The notes under the pieces: generated by a model | Seen by the model: only the letters and a program-made list of their open reading frames with translations | The model's database searches: none | Told to the model about the DNA's origin: nothing | Shown: piece by piece, positions 1 through 7,704 of the stretch | Layout of the letters: each line of letters begins with the position of its first letter | How positions within the stretch are numbered: the stretch's first letter is position 1 | NCBI RefSeq assembly: GCF_028023875.1 | Contig: NZ_JAQIPB010000007.1 | Span: forward strand, 124,001 to 188,000 | Direction: 5' to 3' | Source: Xenophilus arseniciresistens | Lineage (GTDB): Bacteria > Pseudomonadota > Gammaproteobacteria > Burkholderiales > Burkholderiaceae_C | Length of the DNA stretch: 64,000 nt | Position numbers and translations under genes: made by a program

Positions 1-1016
1 GTTTCAAGGACCACGGCCTGGCAGGCAATGGCCTGGACGTGACGGACACCGACGGCAAGGCCGAGATCAAGACCTGGGCCGGCCTGCGCGGCGTGTACAT
101 GCCCGACGCCATCGCCTCGTACAGCGCGGGCGGCAAGACCTACATCGTGTCGGCCAACGAGGGCGATTCGCGCGCCTGGGGCGAAGGCAATGACGCCTAC
201 TGGGCCGGCGACGCCAGCAAGGGCTTCGTCGAGGAGTTCCGCGTCAAGCACTTGGTGCACAACAGCGGCTTCGACCGCCGCCTGACCGAAGGCGACCTGC
301 CGCCGCAACTGCGCGCGCTGGCCGCCGGCGCGGTGCTCAACCCCGACGTGTTCGGCTACTGCGGCGCGACCTGGGACCTGACGGCCGGCACGGCCTCGTC
401 GGGTGCCTGCCGCGACGACAACAACCTGGGCCGCCTGACCGTGACCTGGACGCTGGGCTATCAGCAGAACGCCGACGGAACGCCCAAGCTCAAGCGCCTC
501 AATGGCCGCGACGTGCTGGTCTACGACGCGCTCTATGCCTTTGGTGGCCGCTCCTTCTCGATCTGGGACGAAGAGGGCAAGCTGGTGTGGGACTCGGGTG
601 ACCAGCTGGAGAAGAAGCTGGCCGAACTGCTGCCCGACTTCTTCAACTCGGACCACGCCGAAACCGCGTTTGACAACCGCAGCGACAACAAGGGTCCCGA
701 GCCCGAGGGCGTCGCGCTGGGCAGGATGGGCGACAAGACCTTCGCCTTCATCGGCCTGGAGCGCATCGGTGGCGTGATGGTCTACGACATCACCAACCCC
801 GCCGCGCCGGTGTACGTCACCTACGTCAACAGCCGCGACTTCACCGTCACCGAGCCCGGCGCGAGCGCCGAGGCGCTGAAGAAGGCCGGCGACCTCGGCC
901 CCGAAGGCCTGGCCTTCGTGCCGGCCGCCAAGTCGCCCAACGGCAAGCCGCTGCTGATCGTGGGCAATGAAGTCAGCGGCACCACGGCTGTCTACCAGAT
1001 CGACGCAACGTACTGA
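1..1016 (+). CDS. choice-of-anchor I family protein, 3' part (5' end outside window)
   Basis: The reading frame is open from the first bases (codons in phase with base 3) to TGA at 1014-1016, so the gene begins upstream of the window. A GTG at 39 is internal, because family-typical residues precede it (FKDHGLAGNGLD). The segments YMPDAIASY, YIVSANEGDSRAWG, GPEPEGVALG and GPEGLAFVP are characteristic of the choice-of-anchor I family: secreted, probably beta-propeller proteins, sometimes annotated alkaline phosphatase-like or esterase-like. The C-terminus ends right after the last repeat (TTAVYQIDATY), with no LPXTG or PEP-CTERM anchor visible. The enzymatic activity, if any, cannot be told from this fragment. 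A strong hairpin follows the stop codon. Confidence 0.8.
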   Translation, partial: FKDHGLAGNGLDVTDTDGKAEIKTWAGLRGVYMPDAIASYSAGGKTYIVSANEGDSRAWGEGNDAYWAGDASKGFVEEFRVKHLVHNSGFDRRLTEGDLPPQLRALAAGAVLNPDVFGYCGATWDLTAGTASSGACRDDNNLGRLTVTWTLGYQQNADGTPKLKRLNGRDVLVYDALYAFGGRSFSIWDEEGKLVWDSGDQLEKKLAELLPDFFNSDHAETAFDNRSDNKGPEPEGVALGRMGDKTFAFIGLERIGGVMVYDITNPAAPVYVTYVNSRDFTVTEPGASAEALKKAGDLGPEGLAFVPAAKSPNGKPLLIVGNEVSGTTAVYQIDATY

Positions 1017-1024
1017 TCTCAGGC

Positions 1025-1052
1025 CGGGCCAAGGCTTCGGTGCCTTGGCCCG
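1025..1052 (+). terminator. stem-loop after the choice-of-anchor I gene
   Basis: Perfect 11-bp inverted repeat: CGGGCCAAGGC (1025-1035) and GCCTTGGCCCG (1042-1052) around a TTCGGT loop, 8 nt after the stop codon. There is no T-tract behind it, so it may act as a mRNA 3'-end stabiliser or a weak terminator rather than a canonical intrinsic terminator. Confidence 0.5.
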
Positions 1053-1157
1053 TCGCCTGCGCGACAGCGCGAATGCGGCGCCCCCAGTGCACGGCACTGC
1101 GGGCGTCGTTGTGCATGGGGACAGCCCCGATTGCCGGTCAAGGAGGCTGGCGGCCCA

Positions 1158-2165
1158 ATGGCCCTTTACTCCACGATTCGGAAGCTGTTCATGATTCGTC
1201 GTTCCTTGCTGGGTGTGGCCGCGCTCTCGCTGGCTGCCACGATGGTGTCTCCGGTCCAGGCGCAGGCCTGGAGAACCTTCCCCGAAAAGCCCATCAAGCT
1301 GATCATTGCCTTCCCGGCAGGCGGGCCCACCGACATCACCATGCGCGCGCTGGCCGACAACGCCTCCAAGGTGCTGGGCCGGCCGGTGATCGTGGAGAAC
1401 AAGCCCGGCGCCGGCGGCACCCTGCCGGCCCAGGCGCTGCAGGGCGCGCCGGCCGACGGCTACACCGTCGCGCAGATCCCGCTGGGTGTGTTCCGCCTGG
1501 GCTACACCACCAAGATCAACTGGGACCCGGTGCAGGACATCAGCTACGTGATCAACGTCACGGGCTACGCCTTCGGCATCGTGGTGCCCACCGACAGCCC
1601 GATCAAGAACTGGGCCGACTTCGTCGCCTATGCCAAGGACAACCCGGGCAAGCTCACCTACGGCTCCACGGGCACCTTGACCAGCCCGCACCTGACCACC
1701 GAGCTGGTGGCGCAGCAGGCCGGCATCACGCTGCAGCATGTGCCCTACAAGGGCAACGCCGACCTGATGCAGGCCATCATGGGCGGGCATGTGATGGCCG
1801 CGGCCGACAGCACGGGCTGGGCGCCTTTCGTCGAAGCCGGCAAGCTGCGCGTGCTCAACACCTGGGGCGCCAAGCGGCTGGGCAAGTTCCCCGATGCGCC
1901 CACGCTCAAGGAACTGGGCTACGACGTCGTGCAGAACTCGCCCTTCGGCATCGGCGCGCCCAAGGGCACGCCGCCCGAGGTGGTGCAGCGCCTGCACGAT
2001 GCCTTCAAGAAGGCCATGGAAGACCCGAGCTACCTGCTGGCACTGGCCAAGTACGACATGCTGCCCGACTACAAGAGTTCGGCCGACTACACGCAGTTCG
2101 CCAAAGACACCGTCTCGCGCGAGAAGGTGCTGATCGAGAAGCTGGGGCTGGCCAAGGCCCCCTGA
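1158..2165 (+). CDS. Bug/TctC-family tripartite tricarboxylate transporter substrate-binding protein
   Basis: Periplasmic solute receptor of the Bordetella uptake gene (Bug) family. The N-terminus has a Sec signal peptide (hydrophobic SLLGVAALSLAATMV, cleavage likely after QAQA). It is followed by the family hallmarks FPEKPIKLIIAFPAGGPTDI, a VIVENKPGAGG loop and the VPYKGNADLM segment of the ligand cleft. I start at ATG 1158 because AAGGAGG lies at 1140-1146, 11 nt upstream; ATG 1191 would give a shorter n-region but has no ribosome binding site. At 335 aa the length is normal. No TctA/TctB membrane genes are nearby, which is usual for the many orphan Bug receptors of Burkholderiales. The ligand is unknown. 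Confidence 0.9.
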   Translation: MALYSTIRKLFMIRRSLLGVAALSLAATMVSPVQAQAWRTFPEKPIKLIIAFPAGGPTDITMRALADNASKVLGRPVIVENKPGAGGTLPAQALQGAPADGYTVAQIPLGVFRLGYTTKINWDPVQDISYVINVTGYAFGIVVPTDSPIKNWADFVAYAKDNPGKLTYGSTGTLTSPHLTTELVAQQAGITLQHVPYKGNADLMQAIMGGHVMAAADSTGWAPFVEAGKLRVLNTWGAKRLGKFPDAPTLKELGYDVVQNSPFGIGAPKGTPPEVVQRLHDAFKKAMEDPSYLLALAKYDMLPDYKSSADYTQFAKDTVSREKVLIEKLGLAKAP

Positions 2166-2214
2166 GAAGGTGCGCACGGCCGGGGCGAGTGCGCGCGGGG
2201 CCGCATCGCGGACA

Positions 2215-3054
2215 ATGCCGCCTTCCCTCCCATCCTCCGGACCGGCTTGCCCCGCAGGCTGCGCAACAGTGGCAGAACGACCGACCGCGGGCACGCGCCG
2301 AGCCCTTTCCCAGAGCGCCCCGGCCGCTGCGGCCGCAGACCCGAGCGGCCCCACGCGCCGGCGCAGCGCGCGAGCGCGCGGCGAGCCCGGCCTGGAGTCG
2401 CGCATCCTCGAGGCGGCGCTGGAAGAGTTCGCCGAGCATGGCTTTGCCGGCGCGCGCATCGAGCGCATCAGCGCCGGCGCCGGCACGGTCGACCGCATGC
2501 TGTACTACTACTACGGCAACAAGGAGCGGCTGTACCAGGCGGTGCTCGAACAGGCCTACGCGCAGATGATCAGTGCGCAGCGCAGCTTCGTGACGCCCGA
2601 GGACCCGGTGGCCGCCATGCGCCAGCTGGTCGAGCATTCATGGGACCACTACGCCAGCCACCCGCACCTGGTGCGCCTGCTGATGAACGAGAACCTGCTG
2701 CGCGGGCGCCATGTGCAGCAGTCCGAGCAGGTGGGGCCCACGTCCTTCCCGCTCGTCGAGACCGTCAAGACGGTGCTTGAAGCCGGCCAGGCGCGCGGCG
2801 TGTTCCGCGCCGACGCGCAGGCCACGCAGGTGCTCATGACCATCATGTCGCTGGGCTTCTTCTACCTGTCGAACCAGCACACCTGCTCGAGCTGGATCGG
2901 CGTCGACCTGATGACCCGCACGCGCCGCAACGGCTGGCGCGCCCACATCTGCACGGTGGTGCTGGACTACCTGAGTGCGCCGGCGGAACCGGGGCCCATT
3001 GCGGCGGCAGCACCGGCCATTGTCAAGAAAACGGTGCGAAAGTCAGGGGCTTGA
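2215..3054 (+). CDS. TetR/AcrR-family transcriptional regulator
   Basis: N-terminal TetR helix-turn-helix: ILEAALEEFAEHGFAG, then IERISAGAGTVDRMLYYYYGNKERLY, where the YYYYGNKE recognition-helix end is diagnostic. The rest is an all-alpha ligand-binding domain resembling the TetR_C subfamilies found with aromatic or fatty-acid catabolism genes. The start is uncertain: GTG 2170 is almost back to back with the Bug gene stop, while ATG 2215 and GTG 2270 give progressively shorter, disordered, Arg/Ala-rich extensions before the HTH; I chose ATG 2215. It is probably co-transcribed with the receptor gene upstream and may respond to the same compound, but no operator could be identified. Confidence 0.85.
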   Translation: MPPSLPSSGPACPAGCATVAERPTAGTRRALSQSAPAAAAADPSGPTRRRSARARGEPGLESRILEAALEEFAEHGFAGARIERISAGAGTVDRMLYYYYGNKERLYQAVLEQAYAQMISAQRSFVTPEDPVAAMRQLVEHSWDHYASHPHLVRLLMNENLLRGRHVQQSEQVGPTSFPLVETVKTVLEAGQARGVFRADAQATQVLMTIMSLGFFYLSNQHTCSSWIGVDLMTRTRRNGWRAHICTVVLDYLSAPAEPGPIAAAAPAIVKKTVRKSGA

Positions 3055-3072
3055 GCCTTGTCGCATAAAGAA

Positions 3073-3111
3073 TTTCACTGTATTTTTCGATTTTCGAGAA
3101 TAGCAGTGAAA
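3073..3111 (+). promoter_or_regulatory. inverted repeat/hairpin enclosing the start codon of the nucleotidyltransferase-fold gene
   Basis: TTTCACTG (3073-3080) is perfectly complementary to CAGTGAAA (3104-3111). The inner arms around 3081-3090 and 3094-3102 also pair, with single-base bulges and a TTT loop, giving an approximately 18-bp AT-rich hairpin. The last base of the right arm is the A of the ATG at 3111, and no Shine-Dalgarno sequence is visible. It could be a repressor operator or an RNA hairpin limiting translation. Confidence 0.6.
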
Positions 3112-4073
3112 TGACCGCCATCATCGAGAACAGCGAGAGTCAGAAGCGGCAGTACGTCGATGCTGAAAGCGTCTTCGATGAACTGCGCCGGGTAAGACAG
3201 GCGGCGACCCAGACCCGCGGCGGCATGATCTGGCGTGAGATTTCCGGTGGCAGATACCTGATCCGCACCTCGCCCAAGGGGGCCCACAAATCGCTGGGTC
3301 CCGACAGCGCCGAGACCCGCAAGATCTTCGAGCAATTCACCGCGCGCAAGGGCGAGGTCGCGCAGCGCCTGTCCATCATCGAGAAGGCGGCCGAAGAGCA
3401 GCGGCGCCTGAACCGTGCCTTGCGTGTCGGGCGGGTTCCGAGCATCGTGGTCCGGGTTCTGAACGCGCTCGACGCAGCCGGTCTCTCGGCGCATTTCACC
3501 GTGGTTGGAACCCGTGCGCTGTACGCCTATGAGAGCGCCTGCGGTGTGCGCTTCATGCCCCAGGCCATGGCCACGCGCGACATCGACCTGCCCCTGGACA
3601 CCCGCAAGCATCTGGCCTTCCTGTCACGGATGAAGGAGGCCGACGCATCTTTTCTCGGACTGCTCAGGAAGGTCGACAACACGTTTGTGCGTCTTGAAGA
3701 GCGCAAGGAAACAGCACGCAATGCCGAGGGTTTCGAAGTCGACGTGATTCGCCGCGTGGCCAGGGATGGCGACCCGCATCCCCTGCGCCTGAGCGATCAG
3801 GAAGACGACATCTGGGCCGTGCAGGCCACCACGGGGGCTCGCATCCTCGCCGCGCCCGCCTTTGACCAGATGGTGGTCGGCACCAATGGCGAGATGGCGA
3901 TGATGCACACGATGCATCCGCTGCATTTCGTCGAGACCAAGCGCATGCTCGCGAGCCTGCCTGCGCGCGATCCGTTGAAGAGTTCGAAGGATCGACTGCA
4001 AGCTGACCTGGTGGAGGCACTCGTTCGCTCGCACATGCCGCAGTACGCGACCGAGCTGCCCGACCGGCGATGA
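3111..4073 (+). CDS. nucleotidyltransferase-fold protein, GSU2403-like family
   Basis: A 320-aa protein of a poorly characterised nucleotidyltransferase-fold family. VVGTRALYAYE (residues 131-141) matches the glycine-rich start of the fold, and TRDIDLPLD (155-163) resembles the DxD-type metal motif of Pol-beta-like transferases. The N-terminal ~100 residues are charged and helical. AT-rich upstream DNA and the lack of relation to the neighbours suggest an accessory, horizontally acquired gene. Such proteins are relatives of the enzymatic halves of toxin-antitoxin and abortive-infection pairs, but no HEPN or antitoxin partner is next to it, so no function is claimed. It converges on the minus-strand operon ending at 4131. 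Confidence 0.7.
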   Translation: MTAIIENSESQKRQYVDAESVFDELRRVRQAATQTRGGMIWREISGGRYLIRTSPKGAHKSLGPDSAETRKIFEQFTARKGEVAQRLSIIEKAAEEQRRLNRALRVGRVPSIVVRVLNALDAAGLSAHFTVVGTRALYAYESACGVRFMPQAMATRDIDLPLDTRKHLAFLSRMKEADASFLGLLRKVDNTFVRLEERKETARNAEGFEVDVIRRVARDGDPHPLRLSDQEDDIWAVQATTGARILAAPAFDQMVVGTNGEMAMMHTMHPLHFVETKRMLASLPARDPLKSSKDRLQADLVEALVRSHMPQYATELPDRR

Positions 4074-4130
4074 GCGCCGATGCCGCCTGGCTCCACGCGC
4101 GCGGCCTGCAGATCAAGACAAGCGTTGCCC

Positions 4131-5204
4131 TCAACCAGGAGGGCGGCCAAGCGCCTCCCAACTCTCGCGCACAAAGCGCGCAATCGCCGCGTTCTGTTCG
4201 ATCAGCGAGAAGCGCGCGTTGTGCGCGTAGTCGGGCAGGTTGATCATTTCGGTGGTGATCCAGCGCAGCGGTGAATCCGCATGCGTGTGGTGATGCGTGA
4301 GCACCTTGCGCACCACCTCGCGCGTCATGGCTGTGGCGCCGGCCTGCCAGGGGGAATGCCATTGGCCGGGCGCGGGCTCGGTGAAGGGGTAGAGGATGCC
4401 GCGGCCCGGCTGGCCTGCGCGATACGGGAAGATCGAATGCTCGGGCACGGCGGCCACGGCGTTCGTCGGGTCCTGCACCGACCAGATGTTGCGCGGCCCG
4501 TTGGGCGCCACGCTGCGCACCTGCAGCCAGCGCACGATGCCCATCTGGAGCCACTGGTCGACGAAGTTGCCGGGCGCGAAGGGGTCGAGCACCGCGCCCG
4601 CATCGCCGAGCAGGCCGCAGATGGCCAGCTCCTGCGCGTTGCCGATCTTGAAGATGGCATGGCTGTAGTCGAGCGTGAGCCAGAAGGGAATGCCGCGCTT
4701 GCGCACCGCCTCGGCCACGGGCGCGATGCGGCGCGGGTCTTCGCTCCACATGTTCACGTGGTATTCCAGCGCGGGCTCCACGCCATGAGCCAGCCCCAGG
4801 TCCCAGGCGCGCAGGTAGAAGTCGACCACCTGCGCGTTGCTGATCGGCCGGCCTTCGCTGTCGTGCCAGTACAGCATGATGTTGTGCGTCTTCGCGCCCA
4901 CTTCGGCTGCGAGCTTGAGCTTCTGCGGCAGCAGCGCGTCGTCGCGCCCCAGCGCATAGAACCAGCTGGCCGTGCGCACGGGCAGCCCGGTTTCTGCCAT
5001 GCAGCGCTGGTAGGCAGGCAGCTCGGCGGCGCCGGGAAGCCGGTCGAAATAGTCGAAGGCGCCGGCCTCGCGCACCAGGCGGAACTGCGCTTCGATGGGC
5101 GCTTCGGTCAGCGAGACCGGCTGCGAAAGGGAAGAGGCCTGCGCGCCGCGGCCATTGCAGCCAATGGGTGGCAAGCTGCGCGCGGCAGCGTGATATGCGC
5201 TCAT
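4131..5204 (-). CDS. xylose isomerase-like TIM-barrel (sugar phosphate isomerase/epimerase family) protein
   Basis: A 357-aa protein with the look of the AP-endonuclease-2/xylose-isomerase-like TIM barrel superfamily. Likely divalent-metal ligands are E in PALEYHVNMW and D/H in LTLDYSHAIF, with further acidic residues towards the C-terminus. Its ATG at 5204-5202 overlaps the TGA of the upstream solute-binding protein gene (ATGA), so it is translationally coupled as the third gene of a Rieske oxygenase/binding protein operon. The substrate is unknown; in this setting a metal-dependent isomerase, epimerase or dehydratase acting on a breakdown product is plausible. The first ~30 residues are unusual for the fold, so an internal start is possible. 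Confidence 0.7.
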   Translation of the reverse strand: MSAYHAAARSLPPIGCNGRGAQASSLSQPVSLTEAPIEAQFRLVREAGAFDYFDRLPGAAELPAYQRCMAETGLPVRTASWFYALGRDDALLPQKLKLAAEVGAKTHNIMLYWHDSEGRPISNAQVVDFYLRAWDLGLAHGVEPALEYHVNMWSEDPRRIAPVAEAVRKRGIPFWLTLDYSHAIFKIGNAQELAICGLLGDAGAVLDPFAPGNFVDQWLQMGIVRWLQVRSVAPNGPRNIWSVQDPTNAVAAVPEHSIFPYRAGQPGRGILYPFTEPAPGQWHSPWQAGATAMTREVVRKVLTHHHTHADSPLRWITTEMINLPDYAHNARFSLIEQNAAIARFVRESWEALGRPPG

Positions 5205-6409
5205 GCCGGGTTGCGCAGCTTGCGGATCAGTGCCTCGTCGGGCTGCAGCTTGCTGCCGTCGATGTAGGTGCCCGCGGGCATCACGCCCTTGCCGTCCTTG
5301 CGCGCGGTGCGGCCCACGTAGATGCCCAGGGTGGACTGGTTGTCCTGCGGGCGGAACCGGGCCGGGCCGAAGGGCGTGCTGAACTCCAGGCCCTTGAAGG
5401 CTTCGATCATCTTCTCGGTGTCGGTGGAGCCAGCCTTCTGGATGCCCGCGGCCAGCGCCTTGACCGTCGCATAGCCCACCACCGAGTTCAGCCGCGGATA
5501 GTCGTTGTACTTCTTGCGGTAGGCCTCGATGAAGGCCTTGTGCTCCGGCGTGTGGATGCTGGCGTAGGGGTAGCCGGTCACGATCCAGCCTTCGGGCGCG
5601 TCGTCCTTGAGCGGGTCCAGGTACTCGGGCTCGCCGGTCAGCAGGCTCACCACCTCGCGGCCCTTGAACAGGCCGCGCGTGTTGCCTTCGCGCGCGAGCT
5701 TGGTCAGGTCGCTGCCGAACATCACGTTGAAGATCGCGTCGGGTTTGGCGTCGCCGATGGCCTGCACCACCGAGCCGGCGTCGATCTTGCCCAGCGGCGG
5801 CGCCTGCTCGGCGACGAATTCCACATCGGGCTGCAGCTTCCGGAGCCTTTCCTTGAAGGCCGCCACGGCCGCCTGGCCGTATTCGTAGTTGGGGTAGATC
5901 AGCGCCCAGCGCTTCTTCCCGAGCCTGGCCGCCTCTTCCACCACCGATGCCGACAGCGCGTAGGTGCCCGAGCGCAGCCGGTAGGTGTAGCGGTTGCCGC
6001 TGTCCCACACCACCTTGTCAGACAGCGGGCCCGAAGCCAGGAAGAAGGTCTTGCGCTGCTTGGCGAAGTCGGTCAGCGCCAGGCCCACATGCGACAGCGT
6101 CACGCCGGTCAGCACCTCCACCTTCTCGCGCGTGAGCAGCTCTTCGGCGATGCGCACGGCTTCGCCCGGGTTGGCGTTGTCGTCCCGGAAGATGGTCTCG
6201 AGCTTGCGTCCGCCCAGCACGCCGCCCGCGGCGTTGACCTCTTCCTGGGCCAGCAGCCAGCCCTGGCGGTAGGGAATGAGGTTCTGCGGCAGCGCCTTGT
6301 AGCTGTTGATCTCGCCGATCTTCAGGGGCTGCTGCGCCTGCGCAGGCACGGCGGCCCAGCCCAGGCATCCGGCCAGCAGCGCGGCAGCAGTGAAGCGAAA
6401 TGGGGTCAT
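5201..6409 (-). CDS. ABC-type branched-chain amino acid/aromatic compound substrate-binding protein
   Basis: A 402-aa periplasmic binding protein of the LivJ/peripla_BP_6 type. It has a signal peptide (MTPFRFTAAALLAGCLGWAA, cleavage after AQA), then KIGEINSYKA, the NAAGGVLGGRKLE segment typical of LivJ relatives (GGxxGR), LTREKVEVLTGV and the second lobe beginning near ALIYPNYEYGQ. No permease (LivHM) or ATPase (LivGF) genes are adjacent, so it either works with a transporter encoded elsewhere or as an orphan. It lies 48 nt behind the Rieske oxygenase gene and overlaps the TIM-barrel gene by 4 nt, suggesting it delivers the substrate of this small pathway. Confidence 0.9.
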   Translation of the reverse strand: MTPFRFTAAALLAGCLGWAAVPAQAQQPLKIGEINSYKALPQNLIPYRQGWLLAQEEVNAAGGVLGGRKLETIFRDDNANPGEAVRIAEELLTREKVEVLTGVTLSHVGLALTDFAKQRKTFFLASGPLSDKVVWDSGNRYTYRLRSGTYALSASVVEEAARLGKKRWALIYPNYEYGQAAVAAFKERLRKLQPDVEFVAEQAPPLGKIDAGSVVQAIGDAKPDAIFNVMFGSDLTKLAREGNTRGLFKGREVVSLLTGEPEYLDPLKDDAPEGWIVTGYPYASIHTPEHKAFIEAYRKKYNDYPRLNSVVGYATVKALAAGIQKAGSTDTEKMIEAFKGLEFSTPFGPARFRPQDNQSTLGIYVGRTARKDGKGVMPAGTYIDGSKLQPDEALIRKLRNPA

Positions 6410-6457
6410 GGCAAGCTCCTCGTCGTGGGGTGAGGTGGGGGTGTGAAGGGGGGCGCT

Positions 6458-7486
6458 TCAGTGCGCGTTGCCGGCGGCCATTTCGTCGACGATGCGGCGC
6501 ATCTTGATCGACGAGGCATCCAGGCTCAGGTGGATGCGCTTCCAGTCGCGCGGCTTGTCCTCGTTGCGCTGGATGGCTTCGAGCACGGTCTTGTCTTCGT
6601 TGAAGGCCAGGCGCAGGTTGGCTCGCAGGCGCTCGTCCACGGCCGCGTCGGCCGGCGAGTTCTTCAGGCACAGCCAGTGCTGCACGCAGCTGCGCTGGTC
6701 CACCGGCGTGATGAAGTGGCAGGCGTACATCTGAATGCAGTCCTCGCGATTGCCCTCGGGCGCGCCCGTGCCCGTGCGGGCGGAGCCGAAGTCGATCACC
6801 GCGATGCTGGGCGCGTGGTAGTGGTAGTAGTGCCAGCGGTCCACGTTGGCGCCGCCGAAGTCCTTCAGGCCCTGGAAGACCGGAATCAGCGGGCCGTCGA
6901 TGACCCAGCGCCAGGTCACGACCTTGTTGCCCTGGCGCTCGTGCATGACGCGCGTTTCCTCGCGGCCCGTGCTGGCCAGCGTGGTCTTGTGCACGTAGAC
7001 CACGTGCGTGGGGTCGCACAGGTTGTCGGCCAGGTTCAGGTAGTTGGCCTGCACCGGCAGCGCATCGCCCTCGACCACGCTGTAGTCGGGGTCGTCGTAG
7101 GCGGGCAGATGAAAGACCTCGTTGCGATCGGCCTTGGCCGCATCGCCCATCCAGACCCAGACCATGCCCATGCTTTCGGCCGTGGGGTAGCTGCGCACGG
7201 CCGCGCCCGTGGGCGCGCGCGCCATGCCGGGGGCGGCCACGCACTGGCCTTCGCAGTCGAAGCGCAGGCCGTGGTAGCCGCATTCGACCGTGTCGTCCTT
7301 GAGCGTGCCCAGCGACAGCGGCGCCAGGCGGTGCGGGCACACGTCTTCGAGCGCGGCCACCTGGCCCTGCTGCGTGCGGTAGACCACCAGGTCCTGTTCC
7401 AGCACGCGGCGTTGGGCCAGGTTGCGGCCGATGTCGCGGGACCATGCCAGGGGGTACCAGGCATCGTAGGCATAGAGGGCTGTCAT
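6458..7486 (-). CDS. Rieske (2Fe-2S) aromatic ring-hydroxylating/demethylating oxygenase, VanA-like
   Basis: A 342-aa terminal oxygenase component. The Rieske motif is C50-P-H52 and C69-x2-H72 (VCPHRLAPLS, CGYHGLRF). The mononuclear iron site is the NLADNLCDPTHVVYVH segment (His161, His166). Length and architecture fit the single-subunit vanillate O-demethylase/phthalate dioxygenase class, which needs a separate ferredoxin reductase (VanB type); none is encoded in the window. Start: ATG at 7486, preceded by AAGGAG; an in-frame ATG 66 nt upstream would add an atypical extension. It heads the operon with the binding protein and the TIM-barrel gene. The large inverted repeat at 7570-7607 is a candidate operator. 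The substrate is probably a methoxylated or other aromatic compound. Confidence 0.9.
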   Translation of the reverse strand: MTALYAYDAWYPLAWSRDIGRNLAQRRVLEQDLVVYRTQQGQVAALEDVCPHRLAPLSLGTLKDDTVECGYHGLRFDCEGQCVAAPGMARAPTGAAVRSYPTAESMGMVWVWMGDAAKADRNEVFHLPAYDDPDYSVVEGDALPVQANYLNLADNLCDPTHVVYVHKTTLASTGREETRVMHERQGNKVVTWRWVIDGPLIPVFQGLKDFGGANVDRWHYYHYHAPSIAVIDFGSARTGTGAPEGNREDCIQMYACHFITPVDQRSCVQHWLCLKNSPADAAVDERLRANLRLAFNEDKTVLEAIQRNEDKPRDWKRIHLSLDASSIKMRRIVDEMAAGNAH

Positions 7487-7548
7487 CGTGAGGGGCTCCT
7501 TCGGCGGCACAGGCCGCAGCACCGGTTCGGGCTCGATCTGCATCAAGC

Positions 7549-7607
7549 ACATCCTGTGCCGGATGTTAGGTAAGTACTTTCTCCATTTTTATGGAGAAAA
7601 CACTTAC
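7549..7607. promoter_or_regulatory. large inverted repeats upstream of the Rieske oxygenase operon
   Basis: GTAAGTACTTTCTCCAT (7570-7586) and its partner at 7591-7607 match at 15 of 17 positions around a TTTT loop. Inside the left arm is the palindrome AAGTACTT (7572-7579). A second repeat, ACATCC-N6-GGATGT, lies at 7549-7566. Both sit 63-121 nt upstream of the oxygenase start, in the 218-nt space before the MFS gene. No T-tract follows the oxygenase-facing side, so an operator or promoter element is more likely than a terminator. No regulator gene is adjacent. Confidence 0.6.
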
Positions 7608-7704
7608 TTGTGGTGCATCGAAGGGGGCTGGCGCGGGTGGCCGACGCCGGCCTGGTGCATGGGCCGCCCGCGGCCGGGGCGGCCCGTTTTCACCGGCAGC
7701 GCGC

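Noticed and set aside
1158-2165. Complete tripartite tricarboxylate transporter
   Set aside because: Only the receptor is present here (and at 50906-51907); no TctA or TctB membrane gene lies in the window.
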